64,000 nt of DNA from JABDOU01 sp041609995 (GTDB taxonomy: Bacteria; Actinomycetota; Acidimicrobiia; Spongiisociales; SHLN01), in NCBI GenBank assembly GCA_041609995.1, contig JBFIPU010000004.1, positions 1 to 64,000 on the forward strand, in the 5' to 3' direction. Made by a program: the position numbers and the translations under genes. The notes under the pieces are model-generated. The model did not search any database, had not been told where the DNA came from, and saw only the letters and a list, made by a program, of their open reading frames with translations. Shown piece by piece: positions 17,645 through 25,363 of this stretch (position 1 is the first letter of the stretch; each line of letters begins with the position of its first letter).

Positions 17645-18611
17645 TTGCCCGGATGCGGTCCACGAGGCCCAGCTCGGCGACTTCCGATGTCATCTTGAGC
17701 GCCGACGCGATTGCCTCGACCTTGGCCGTGCCGTGGGCAATCGTGACCACCCCGTTCACACCGAGCAGCGAGGCGCCACCGTAGCGGTCGGGGTTCATCC
17801 GATTCCGCACTCCCATCAACGGCGGAACCACGTACTGTGACAGCTCGGGGTGGTCCGACAGCGAGTCGGCGAGCCCGAGCCGAATCAGGTCGACGAGGCG
17901 CTCCGCCGTCGCCTCCGAAGATTTGAGCACGGCGTTGCCGACGAACCCATCGGTCACGATCACATCGGCGGTGCCGTGCAGAAGGTCGTGGCCCTCGACG
18001 TTGCCGACGAAATTCAGCGACGATTGCTTCAACAGGGCAAACGTCTCTTTCTCGAGAGCCCTCCCCTTGCCCTCTTCTGCCCCGTTGTTCAGCAGCCCAA
18101 CGGTCGGCTCGGCGATGTCGAGCCGGGCACGTGCCAGTGCCACCCCCATGGCTGCAAACTGCACGAGGTGCTCCGGTTTACATTCGGGGTTGGCGCCGAC
18201 ATCGAGCAAGACGCCTCCCCGGGCGGTCGTCGGCAGGATGGCCGCAATGGCGGGGCGCATGATTCCCTCGCTGCGGCCCATTTCCAGCACGGCAGCGGTC
18301 AAGGACGCCCCCGTCGAACCGGCCGAGACCACCCCCTGAGCCTTGCCGTCGGCCACCAGCCGGCAGGCCACCACGATCGAGGCGTCCCGTTTGTCGCGTA
18401 CGGCGCGAGCCGGGTTTTCCTCCATGGTGATGACGCTGCTCGCGTGAATGACCTCGGTGTCGAGCGCGTGCTCTTCGACCAGCGGGCCGAGGGCGTCGGC
18501 GTCACCGACGAGGACGACATCCACTCCGGAGCGAGCGGCCTCAGCGGCACCGGCGACCAGGACCCCGGGTCCGTGGTCGCTGCCCATCGCGTCGAGCGCG
18601 ACCCGGGTCAT
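17631..18611 (-). CDS. plsX: Phosphate acyltransferase PlsX
   Basis: Turns acyl-ACP into acyl-phosphate for PlsY, starting phospholipid synthesis at the membrane. 326 aa: start VALDAMGSDHGPGVLVAG, then SAGSTGASLTAAVLEMGR, LLDVGANPECKPEHLVQFA, VTDGFVGNAVLKSSE, and C-terminal GGASLLGVNGVVTIAHG. The ATG abuts the rpmF stop. The rpmF-plsX pair is conserved across bacteria. Confidence 0.97.
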   Translation of the reverse strand: MTRVALDAMGSDHGPGVLVAGAAEAARSGVDVVLVGDADALGPLVEEHALDTEVIHASSVITMEENPARAVRDKRDASIVVACRLVADGKAQGVVSAGSTGASLTAAVLEMGRSEGIMRPAIAAILPTTARGGVLLDVGANPECKPEHLVQFAAMGVALARARLDIAEPTVGLLNNGAEEGKGRALEKETFALLKQSSLNFVGNVEGHDLLHGTADVIVTDGFVGNAVLKSSEATAERLVDLIRLGLADSLSDHPELSQYVVPPLMGVRNRMNPDRYGGASLLGVNGVVTIAHGTAKVEAIASALKMTSEVAELGLVDRIRASVGS

Positions 18612-18794
18612 CTAGGCGGAGGCGGTTTCGCCCACGGGACGGCCTCGATATGTCCCGCAATTCTTACAGGCCCGGTGCGGCAGCACAGGCTCATCGCAGT
18701 TGGTGCATGTCGTCACGGTCGGAGGAGAGACCTTCCAGACCGCCTTGCGGCGACGGGTCCTCGATCGCGACATCTTCTTCTTCGGTACGGCCAT
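18612..18794 (-). CDS. rpmF: 50S ribosomal protein L32, zinc-binding form
   Basis: 60 aa from ATG 18794: MAVPKKKMSRSRTRRRKAVWK followed by a four-Cys zinc ribbon (CTNC...CKNC), the zinc-containing C+ form. The frame extends to 18851, but those residues come from an intergenic repeat tract. It sits between yceD and plsX. Confidence 0.95.
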   Translation of the reverse strand: MAVPKKKMSRSRTRRRKAVWKVSPPTVTTCTNCDEPVLPHRACKNCGTYRGRPVGETASA

Positions 18795-18803
18795 GATCCT
18801 TCC

Positions 18804-18990
18804 GCCTACTCGTCCTACTCGTCCTCGCGCTCGTCCTCGCGTGGCATGCACGCCGATTGTTCGCGTTCGCTTCGCGTTCGTTGTTTCGCGTCAGCTGTTT
18901 CGCGTCAGCTGTTTCGCGTTCGTTGTCTTCGCGCTTGTCGTCGCGCTGGTTCTTCGTGGTCAGTTCTTCGTGTTCGTTTTGGCGTGGTTC
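18804..18990. repeat. Degenerate tandem repeat tract between yceD and rpmF
   Basis: Low-complexity tract of short imperfect repeats. Two exact 14-nt copies of GTTTCGCGTCAGCT lie at 18883-18896 and 18897-18910, with a partial third after them. Elsewhere it consists of CGCGTTCG-like words and CTCGTCCT words near 18808-18835. On the rpmF sense strand it is purine-rich and would form the leader of an rpmF-plsX transcript. Confidence 0.75.
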
Positions 18991-19053
18991 GCAATGACTC
19001 AAATCGTGCAGCCCCGATCGTGCCGAAAGGTGGGCGATGGACGGCAGGCCGGG

Positions 19054-19542
19054 TTACTCGAACAGGTCTTTGAGCCCTGCAAACGGTGACGATAGTTCGG
19101 ATTCGGCGCAGTCGCACGCCTCAATGTTCAAATCGGTCCCACACGTGGCGCACAACCCTCGGCAATCGTCGACGTGGACGGCATTGACCGGCACGGCAGC
19201 CAGCACCTCGTCACGGACCAACGGCTCCAGGTCGATCGACGTGCCGACCAAGCGGTACATGTCCGGGTCGGGTTCTGCGGCGAACACGGCCCGGAACGCC
19301 GGGCGGAACTCCTCATCCCACTTGATGAGGCATCGGCTGCAGAGGAGGCGAACGGAAGCCGTCACCAGGCCTTTGGCGATGATCTCGGTCGGCGTGCTCT
19401 CCAGTTCGCCCTCGACGGACACCGTGTCGATCACCTGCACCATATCGCCCCCGGCCTCGAGCGGCCCCGACAGCCGGATGGGACGGCGCTCCCCGGTGTG
19501 ACCAACCAGGTCCCCCACGTCGACGGTGAAACCCGTGTTCAT
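19054..19542 (-). CDS. yceD: YceD/DUF177 family protein
   Basis: A family linked to large-subunit rRNA biogenesis and always near rpmF. 162 aa, with the Cys pairs of the family: LLCSRCLIKW near 87 and DDCRGLCATCGTDLN near 125, a probable metal site. The start lies 17 nt after the upstream coiled-coil gene. The repeat tract separates it from rpmF by 259 bp, which is unusually far for this pair. Confidence 0.9.
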   Translation of the reverse strand: MNTGFTVDVGDLVGHTGERRPIRLSGPLEAGGDMVQVIDTVSVEGELESTPTEIIAKGLVTASVRLLCSRCLIKWDEEFRPAFRAVFAAEPDPDMYRLVGTSIDLEPLVRDEVLAAVPVNAVHVDDCRGLCATCGTDLNIEACDCAESELSSPFAGLKDLFE

Positions 19543-19559
19543 CTCAACCGACCTCGGTA

Positions 19560-20132
19560 TCAGAGAGGAACGTCCGGCGTTGCTTCTCGCGGCTCATGGA
19601 ATTCCTGACGTCGTTGCCGGATCTCGGTGAGCAACCGGGTCAACACTGCGTCCAGGTCTTCCAGCGAGGAGCCGACGGCATCCTCAGCCTCGAGCCGAAT
19701 CTGGGCGGCCTGTTGCTCGGCATTGCGTACCAGGATGTTGGCCTCCTCGACCGCCTCGGCCATGATTTGGGTCTCGGACACCATCTCGGCGGCTTTGGAC
19801 TTCGCCCGGCTGAGAATCTCGCGTGCCTGCTCGTTCGCCTGGGCAACGAACGCCTCACGCTCGCGAACCATGTGGCGGGCCTGCCTCAGCTCCTCCGGCA
19901 AGGCGTCGCGGAGAGCGTGCAGACTCTGCGTGAACGCGGCCCGGTCGATCACCGCTCTGGACGGCGACAGGGCTGCCGATTTGGCCTGCTCGATCGCGAT
20001 GATGAGGTCTTCGAGGAGTGTCTGGAGGTCGCCGACCGATGCGGGAGCCTCGGGTACGTCGTCCATGGGCGAGTCCCCGAAATCCTCGAGATCTGGGCCG
20101 GCAAGCCGCTCATCGATGGGTTCCATTCTCAC
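19560..20132 (-). CDS. SepIVA/DivIVA-like coiled-coil protein
   Basis: 190 aa, mostly helical. An acidic N-terminus (MDDVPEAPASVGDL) precedes a long coiled coil from about 75 to 170 rich in Ala, Glu and Gln (REAFVAQANEQAREILSRAK, AEQQAAQIRLEAEDAV), often mis-annotated as an F0 subunit b. In mycobacteria a like protein at this place beside coaD is the division factor SepIVA. A role in septum or membrane growth is inferred from this. It overlaps the coaD stop by 4 nt. Confidence 0.75.
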   Translation of the reverse strand: MRMEPIDERLAGPDLEDFGDSPMDDVPEAPASVGDLQTLLEDLIIAIEQAKSAALSPSRAVIDRAAFTQSLHALRDALPEELRQARHMVREREAFVAQANEQAREILSRAKSKAAEMVSETQIMAEAVEEANILVRNAEQQAAQIRLEAEDAVGSSLEDLDAVLTRLLTEIRQRRQEFHEPREATPDVPL

Positions 20133-20641
20133 CCTGTGCCCTTCTCGGATCCCTGCTCCGGCTCCTTGGGTGCCAGCTTTTCGAGCAGCGCTTGCTCGAC
20201 CACCGGCGGCACCAGCCCCGCGATCTTGCCGCCGAAGCGGGCCACTTCCTTGACCAGTGACGATGATAGGTAGGCGTGCGTTGCGCTCGTGGGAACGAAC
20301 ATGGTCTCGACGCCCCGCAGGTGACGGTTCATTTGCGCCATCTGGAGCTCATACTCGAAGTCACTCACGACCCGCAAGCCTTTCAGAATCACCGCCGGCG
20401 ACCGGGCCGCCGCAAACTCGACCATCAACCCCTCGAACGATTCCACCTCCACGTTCGGATACGGCTCGGCGATGGATTCCAACATTGCCAACCGCTCGGT
20501 CAGCGTGAACATCGGCGTCTTGGAAGGGTTGATGAGCACAGCCACCACCACCGACTCGAACGCGGCGCTCGCCCGTTGTATGACGTCGACGTGCCCCAGG
20601 GTCGGTGGATCGAAGCTGCCTGGCACCACGGCGGTCGTCAT
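20129..20641 (-). CDS. coaD: Phosphopantetheine adenylyltransferase
   Basis: Fourth step of coenzyme A synthesis: 4'-phosphopantetheine + ATP to dephospho-CoA. 170 aa from ATG 20641, overlapping the rsmD stop (ATGA). Nucleotidyltransferase motif PGSFDPPTLGHVDVIQRA (T/HxGH) and the end motif THAYLSSSLVKEVARFGG, equivalent to ISSTxVR. Upstream open frame lies in rsmD. Confidence 0.96.
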   Translation of the reverse strand: MTTAVVPGSFDPPTLGHVDVIQRASAAFESVVVAVLINPSKTPMFTLTERLAMLESIAEPYPNVEVESFEGLMVEFAAARSPAVILKGLRVVSDFEYELQMAQMNRHLRGVETMFVPTSATHAYLSSSLVKEVARFGGKIAGLVPPVVEQALLEKLAPKEPEQGSEKGTG

Positions 20642-21195
20642 GCGTTTCCTCGTTTCCGTAGCCGGACGATGTGGCTGTCTCCGTAGGCCCGCTCGTCTTC
20701 CACCTCCAGGCCGTCTATCAGGCTCTCGAGCACGGGTCGGCCATCGGCGCCCTTGCGGTGGTGCCACACGACGGTGGCTCCATCGGCGAGGAGCGGCGGG
20801 AGCATCTGGAGCACTTCGCCCACAGACGCTAGCGACAGCCGGTAGGGCGGGTCAACGAACACGAGGTCATGCGTCCCCGAGACCCGGGCCAATGCGGCCG
20901 GCAGCTCGCCGTGGATGACGTCGGCCTCGAAGGCACAAGTCTCCAGGTTGTGGCGGATCACGCCGACCGCCCGCCGGTCACGTTCGATGAGGGTGGCCGC
21001 CGCCGCTCCGCGGCTCAGCGCCTCGATGGCGAGGCTGCCGCTTCCCGCATACAGGTCGAGGACCCGGGCCCCGGCCAACCGGTCCCCGATCGAGGAGAAC
21101 ACGCCTTCTTTGGCACGTCCGGTGAACGGTCTGGTGCTGTCTGCCGGAGGAGCTTTGAGCCGGCGACCCTTGGCCGTGCCGGCGATCACCCTCAT
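20638..21195 (-). CDS. rsmD: 16S rRNA (guanine966-N2)-methyltransferase RsmD
   Basis: SAM-dependent methylation of 16S rRNA. 185 aa with MRVIAGTAKGRRLKAP, SAM-loop VLDLYAGSGSLAIEALSRGA near 45 and the N-methyl catalytic motif DPPY in DLVFVDPPYRLSL. The start overlaps the recG stop (4 nt). The order recG-rsmD-coaD is conserved in Gram-positives. Confidence 0.96.
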   Translation of the reverse strand: MRVIAGTAKGRRLKAPPADSTRPFTGRAKEGVFSSIGDRLAGARVLDLYAGSGSLAIEALSRGAAAATLIERDRRAVGVIRHNLETCAFEADVIHGELPAALARVSGTHDLVFVDPPYRLSLASVGEVLQMLPPLLADGATVVWHHRKGADGRPVLESLIDGLEVEDERAYGDSHIVRLRKRGNA

Positions 21196-23333
21196 GAATG
21201 CAGCAGGAACTCAGCCGCATCCCCGAGCACGGCCCGCAGCTCATCGCGCAGTTCCGAGTGCCGCTGCAGGCCGGGATCGGCTGCCACCATTGCGAACGCC
21301 TCCCGGCGGGCGACAACCAGCAGGTCGTGGTCGTCGAGGATGTTTGCGAGCTTCAGGTCCGGCATGCCCGACTGGCGGGCACCCAGGACAGTCCCTTGCT
21401 TGCGGATGCGCAGATCGGCCTCGGCCAGCACAAAGCCATCCGTACTGCCCACAAAGGCTTCTATCCGCGCCTTCCCGTCGGGATTGGCGATGTTGCCCTT
21501 TTCGTCCCGTTTCCATGGGGCATCAGTGAGGGCGATGCAGGTTCCTGGCCACTCGCCCCGCCCGACCCGGCCGCGGAGTTGGTGGAGCTGGCTGAGGCCG
21601 AATCTCTGGGCATCCTCGATGACCATGACTGTGGCGTTGGGGATGTCGATGCCCACTTCGATCACGGTGGTGGCAACGAGCACGTCGATCGCCCCTGACC
21701 GCATCTCCGCCATGATCTCCTCTTTTTGGGCCGACGGGAGCTGGCCGTGGAGCAATCCCACATTCCGCCCCTCGAACACCTGGGAGAGCCGGGCGTGCTC
21801 GGCGATGGCCGAGTTGGCGTTCACCGCCTCGGTGTCGTCGACCAGCGGGCAGACGACGAAAGCCTGCCTCCCGGCCGCCAGCTCGGCTTCGACGGAGGCC
21901 CACGCCTCCTGCTCGTCAGCCGTGGGCAGCATCGTGGTCTTCACCGGCGTCCGCCCTGGCGGCATCTCGTCCAGCTCGGTGACATCGAGGTCTCCATATG
22001 CCGTCATGGCCAACGTGCGCGGAATGGGAGTGGCAGTCATGATGAGCACATCGGGGTCGGCCTCCGACCCCTTTTCGCGCAGCTGCAGGCGTTGGTGTAC
22101 ACCGAAACGGTGCTGCTCATCGATCACCGCCATCGCAAGGGTTGAGAACTCGACCCCTTCCTGGATCAGGGCATGGGTGCCGACCACCACGTCGATCTGC
22201 CCGCCGGCGATGTCGGCGAGTGTCTCCTCGCGATCGGTCGAGCTTCCGGTCAACAACCCCATGCGTACTCCGACGTTCTCACACAGCGGCCGCATACCGA
22301 GGAAGTGCTGCTCGGCCAACACCTCGGTGGGGGCCATCACCGCCCCCTGGTATCCGCCTTGCACTGCGGTGAGCAACGCAGCCAGAGCGACGACGGTCTT
22401 GCCCGAACCCACCTCCCCCTGCAGCAGCCGGTGCATCGGATGGTCGCCTTCGAGATCCGCCTGGATCTCGGTTATCGCCCGCTGCTGGGCCGCAGTGAGC
22501 GGATAGGGCAGGCTGTCGATGAAGGCATTCACCAGGCCGGCTGACACGTCATGGGCAACGCCACGCGCCTGGGCCAGTTGTTGTTGTTTGCGGATGGCCA
22601 GAGCCAGCTCCAGTCGAAACAGCTCGTCGAATGCGAGCCGCCGCCTGGCCGGGATCTCGTCGACCTTCTCTTCAGGGAAGTGAATGTCGGCGAATGCCTG
22701 GTCCCGTGAGATGAGGTCGAGGGACTCGAGCAGTTCGTCGGGCACAGGGTCTGCGATCGGGCGTGAGCGGCGGAGGGCGTTGTGCATGGCCCGCCGCAAT
22801 ATCGCCGATCCCACCTTGTTGATCGACGAATACACCGGTACGACGCGGCCGGTCGTGAGGGGCTCTCCCGAACCCCCGATGACATCGACGGCCTTCGGGC
22901 GCATCTGCAGCCGGCCCCGAACGCGTTCCACGACCCCTGACACTGCCGCCTCCGTGCCTTCGGCGAGCTGGCGCGCCCGAAACGGCTGATTGAAGAAGGG
23001 AACGATGAGGGTTGAAACCCCGTCGGTGATGGTGACCTCGACGATCGTCAGCCGCTTCGGGCGCTTCACCTGCACGCTCACCACGGTCCCGATAGCGGTC
23101 ACTTCTTCGCCCAGCGGCATCTGGGCGAACGGCGGAGTCCTGGTGCGGTCGATGGTGCGCCGGGGGAACTGGAACAACAGGTCCATCACCGAGGTCACCC
23201 CCGCCTTCTTCAGCTGCCCACCGGTCTTGGCCCCGCCCAGACCTTTGACGCGCTCGACCGGTATCTGGGCCAGGTAGGCCAGGCTGCGCTCAGTCGCCTC
23301 AATCGGGCGGCTCGTGTCGGCAGGGAGGTTCAT
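21192..23333 (-). CDS. recG: ATP-dependent DNA helicase RecG
   Basis: Remodels stalled forks and branched DNA. 713 aa from ATG 23333: N-terminal wedge domain (VERVKGLGGAKTGGQLKKAG, OB-fold TIVEVTITDG), then SF2 motor with QGEVGSGKTVVALAALL, DEQHRFG and TATPIPRTLAMTAYGD, and TRG-like C-terminus GVDIPNATVMVIEDAQRFGL-type. I chose 23333 because TACGCT lies 8 nt upstream; another ATG is at 23357. It leads the recG-rsmD-coaD-sepIVA-like-yceD run. Confidence 0.95.
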   Translation of the reverse strand: MNLPADTSRPIEATERSLAYLAQIPVERVKGLGGAKTGGQLKKAGVTSVMDLLFQFPRRTIDRTRTPPFAQMPLGEEVTAIGTVVSVQVKRPKRLTIVEVTITDGVSTLIVPFFNQPFRARQLAEGTEAAVSGVVERVRGRLQMRPKAVDVIGGSGEPLTTGRVVPVYSSINKVGSAILRRAMHNALRRSRPIADPVPDELLESLDLISRDQAFADIHFPEEKVDEIPARRRLAFDELFRLELALAIRKQQQLAQARGVAHDVSAGLVNAFIDSLPYPLTAAQQRAITEIQADLEGDHPMHRLLQGEVGSGKTVVALAALLTAVQGGYQGAVMAPTEVLAEQHFLGMRPLCENVGVRMGLLTGSSTDREETLADIAGGQIDVVVGTHALIQEGVEFSTLAMAVIDEQHRFGVHQRLQLREKGSEADPDVLIMTATPIPRTLAMTAYGDLDVTELDEMPPGRTPVKTTMLPTADEQEAWASVEAELAAGRQAFVVCPLVDDTEAVNANSAIAEHARLSQVFEGRNVGLLHGQLPSAQKEEIMAEMRSGAIDVLVATTVIEVGIDIPNATVMVIEDAQRFGLSQLHQLRGRVGRGEWPGTCIALTDAPWKRDEKGNIANPDGKARIEAFVGSTDGFVLAEADLRIRKQGTVLGARQSGMPDLKLANILDDHDLLVVARREAFAMVAADPGLQRHSELRDELRAVLGDAAEFLLHS

Positions 23334-23341
23334 CGACGCGT

Positions 23342-23347
23342 AGCGTA
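23342..23347 (-). promoter_or_regulatory. -10-like box for leaderless recG
   Basis: TACGCT on the minus strand, 8 nt from ATG 23333. It supports this start over the ATG at 23357. Confidence 0.4.
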
Positions 23348-23424
23348 CCGCCCGCATGCTCGCGGCCGTTGTACGCCGATCGCGGCCGGCGTGCTAAGGT
23401 TCCGCCGGTTTCTGAGAGGTTCCG

Positions 23425-23613
23425 ATGTCCCAGCGTTGTGAAGTATGCGGCAAAGGCCCGCGATACGGTAAGAAGGTCAGTTTTTCGCACAAGCGGTCCA
23501 GTCGCCGTTGGTTGCCCAACATCCAGCAGGTGAGAGTGAAACACGGGACCAACTCCCGCAAGGCCAAGGTGTGCACGTCGTGCATCAAGGCCGGGAAGGT
23601 CGAAAAGGTCTGA
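23425..23613 (+). CDS. rpmB: 50S ribosomal protein L28, zinc-binding form
   Basis: 62 aa: CEVCGKGPRYGKKVSFSHKR, NIQQVRVKHGTNSRK, VCTSCIKAGKVEKV. Two Cys pairs make it the zinc-binding C+ type, matching the C+ L32 in this genome. Divergent from recG. A GAGAGG lies about 6 nt before the ATG. Confidence 0.96.
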   Translation: MSQRCEVCGKGPRYGKKVSFSHKRSSRRWLPNIQQVRVKHGTNSRKAKVCTSCIKAGKVEKV

Positions 23614-23692
23614 CCGCCGGGCGGTCCGGCCACCGTACCCGTCCTCCTACCGACCCTGCAACCCTCCCCCGCAGCCGGCCCCCTGGCCCCGT

Positions 23693-23750
23693 CGAGTGGA
23701 CCCGGCGAGTGGCCCCGGCGAGTGGCCCCGTCGAGTGGACCCGGCGAGTG
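23693..23750. repeat. 13-nt tandem repeat downstream of rpmB
   Basis: Four full copies of CGAGTGGMCCCGK (13 nt) at 23693-23705, 23706-23718, 23719-23731 and 23732-23744 and a 6-nt fifth copy. It lies in the convergent gap between rpmB and the Lrp-like gene. Copies differ only by A/C at unit position 8 and G/T at the end. Confidence 0.88.
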
Positions 23751-23811
23751 CGGCGGCCGGGCTCCGTAACGGACCGCTGCAACCCGGGGCGCCTCAGAGG
23801 GAGAACCGGGG

Positions 23812-24048
23812 TCAGATGGTCACTTTGGGGCAAGCCACCGCCCGGCTGATGCCGTCCACGGCCGTGACATTGGTTCCGACGAGCACACCCATCTCATCGA
23901 TGGACTGGGTCTCGGCTTCTGCAATGACGTCGTAGGAGCCCGACACGCCGGTGACGCGGACGATCCCGGGAAGTGACGTCAGGCGGGCGACCACCTCGGC
24001 CGTTCGGCCGGGCTCGGTCTGAATCAGGACAAAGGACTCGACAGCCAC
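23812..24048 (-). CDS. Stand-alone Lrp/AsnC ligand-binding (RAM) domain protein
   Basis: 78 aa, a single RAM domain without the DNA-binding part: VESFVLIQTEPGRTAEVVARL, GIVRVTGVSGSYDVIAEAET. Such stand-alone domains assemble as oligomers and may bind small ligands; function unknown. It begins 2 nt after the cold-shock-like gene, so they are one operon. Confidence 0.85.
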   Translation of the reverse strand: MAVESFVLIQTEPGRTAEVVARLTSLPGIVRVTGVSGSYDVIAEAETQSIDEMGVLVGTNVTAVDGISRAVACPKVTI

Positions 24049-24050
24049 GG

Positions 24051-24263
24051 CTAATAACCGTCGGCGCCAAAGCGGAGCCGCGACGCGTACTCGCGCCCGT
24101 CCTCGGAGGAGACCTCGAAGATCACGCGTTGGCCCTGGCGGAGCATCCGAAACAGGCTCCCGTCGAGGGACCCGGGTCGTAAATAGACCGGTTGCTTGTT
24201 GTCCTCGCGGATGATGACACCGACCCCGGTTTCGGGGTCATAGACCTTTACAACGCCTTGCAT
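24051..24263 (-). CDS. Cold-shock-like (CSD) protein
   Basis: 70 aa with the CSD start MQGVVKVYDPETGVGVIIRE. The RNP1-like core is changed (GVGVIIRED in place of KGFGFI), and the second half RQGQRVIFEVSSEDGREYAS matches a CSD beta barrel. It is a divergent nucleic-acid-binding protein. TATACT lies 8 nt before the ATG, with no SD. Confidence 0.8.
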   Translation of the reverse strand: MQGVVKVYDPETGVGVIIREDNKQPVYLRPGSLDGSLFRMLRQGQRVIFEVSSEDGREYASRLRFGADGY

Positions 24264-24271
24264 GGCGCCCG

Positions 24272-24277
24272 AGTATA
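24272..24277 (-). promoter_or_regulatory. -10-like box for cold-shock-like gene
   Basis: TATACT on the minus strand, 8 nt before ATG 24263; close to consensus, predicting a leaderless transcript. Confidence 0.5.
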
Positions 24278-24311
24278 GGGACGGTCAACTCGCAGATTCG
24301 CGTGGGAATCG

Positions 24312-25331
24312 CTAGCCGATCGCGGTGCGCACCAGACCATCGATGAGGTCAGGGTATTTGATGCCCGTCGCCTCCCACAACAACGGGAACATGCTGCGAG
24401 CGGTCATTCCCGGCATCGTGTTGACCTCGTTGAGCAGGAAACCGCGCCCGCCTTCCTCGAAAAAGAAATCGACCCGGGCGAGGCCCGCCAGATCGAGAAC
24501 CGAGAAGGCCTTCCCGGCGAGAGATCGCACGAATTCGGTTTCCTCGGGCCGGAGGTCGGCGGGGACATGTAGGGTGGTGCCCTCGTCCTGGTACTTCGCC
24601 TCGTAGTCGTACCAACTGCCCTCGGGGGGAATTATTTCTCCCGGCACGCTCATACGGGGTCCGTCGAGCACCGCCACCTCGATTTCGCGCCCGGCCACCC
24701 CCTCCTCCACCAAGGCCTTGCGGCCGTGCTCGAGCGCCAAGGCGAGCGCCGGCTTGATGCCATCGCGATCCGTCACCTTGGAGATACCGACTGAAGATCC
24801 CAAGGTCGTCGGCTTCACGAACATCGGCAGCCCCAGCGTATCGATCAGCCGGGCGGTGACGTCGCCGGGCGCGTCGTCCCACTCGGCCGACCGCACAACC
24901 ACACTGTTGGTCACCGGGAGGCCGGCATCTCGGAAGAGACGCTTGGCAATGTCTTTGTCCATCCCGACCGCCGATCCGAGTACCCCCGCGCCCACGTACG
25001 GCAGACCCGCCACCTCGAACAGCCCCTGAACCGTGCCGTCCTCTCCCCACGGACCGTGGAGGACCGGGAAGACCGCGTCGACGGTCATCTCGGTCCCGGT
25101 CGCCGTGCGCAACCGGCCGCCCGGGGTGAGTAAATGGACCGGCTCGCCGATCGCCTTCAGGCGTGCGGTACCTGATGGGTCGGCCAGATGCCAACCCCCG
25201 TCTTTGTCGATGCCCACGGCCACGACCTCGTGGTGATGAATGGCCAGAGCCGACGCTACGGCCGCAGCCGAGACGCAAGAAACCTCATGTTCAGCCGATT
25301 TTCCGCCGAAAAGGACGAGTACGGAAGGCAC
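24312..25331 (-). CDS. ddl: D-alanine--D-alanine ligase
   Basis: Joins two D-Ala with ATP for peptidoglycan. 339 aa, ATP-grasp fold: VLFGGKSAEHEVSCVSAAAV at the N-terminus, PVLHGPWGEDGTVQGLFE near 93, FVKPTTLGSSVGISKV, and the Mg-binding RVDFFFEEGGRGFLLNEVNTMPGMT block near 300. GTG start with TAGTGT 6 nt before it. In many genomes ddl lies near recG, as here. Confidence 0.96.
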   Translation of the reverse strand: MPSVLVLFGGKSAEHEVSCVSAAAVASALAIHHHEVVAVGIDKDGGWHLADPSGTARLKAIGEPVHLLTPGGRLRTATGTEMTVDAVFPVLHGPWGEDGTVQGLFEVAGLPYVGAGVLGSAVGMDKDIAKRLFRDAGLPVTNSVVVRSAEWDDAPGDVTARLIDTLGLPMFVKPTTLGSSVGISKVTDRDGIKPALALALEHGRKALVEEGVAGREIEVAVLDGPRMSVPGEIIPPEGSWYDYEAKYQDEGTTLHVPADLRPEETEFVRSLAGKAFSVLDLAGLARVDFFFEEGGRGFLLNEVNTMPGMTARSMFPLLWEATGIKYPDLIDGLVRTAIG

Positions 25332-25337
25332 GAGGAG

Positions 25338-25343
25338 ACACTA
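25338..25343 (-). promoter_or_regulatory. -10-like box for leaderless ddl
   Basis: TAGTGT on the minus strand, 6 nt from the ddl GTG; only about 20 bp from the start of the divergent histidine kinase. Confidence 0.38.
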
Positions 25344-25363
25344 CTCGCGCAACGGGCAACTAC

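Noticed and set aside
23585..23833. 82-aa minus-strand protein
   Set aside because: Arg/Pro-rich reading of the 13-nt repeats.
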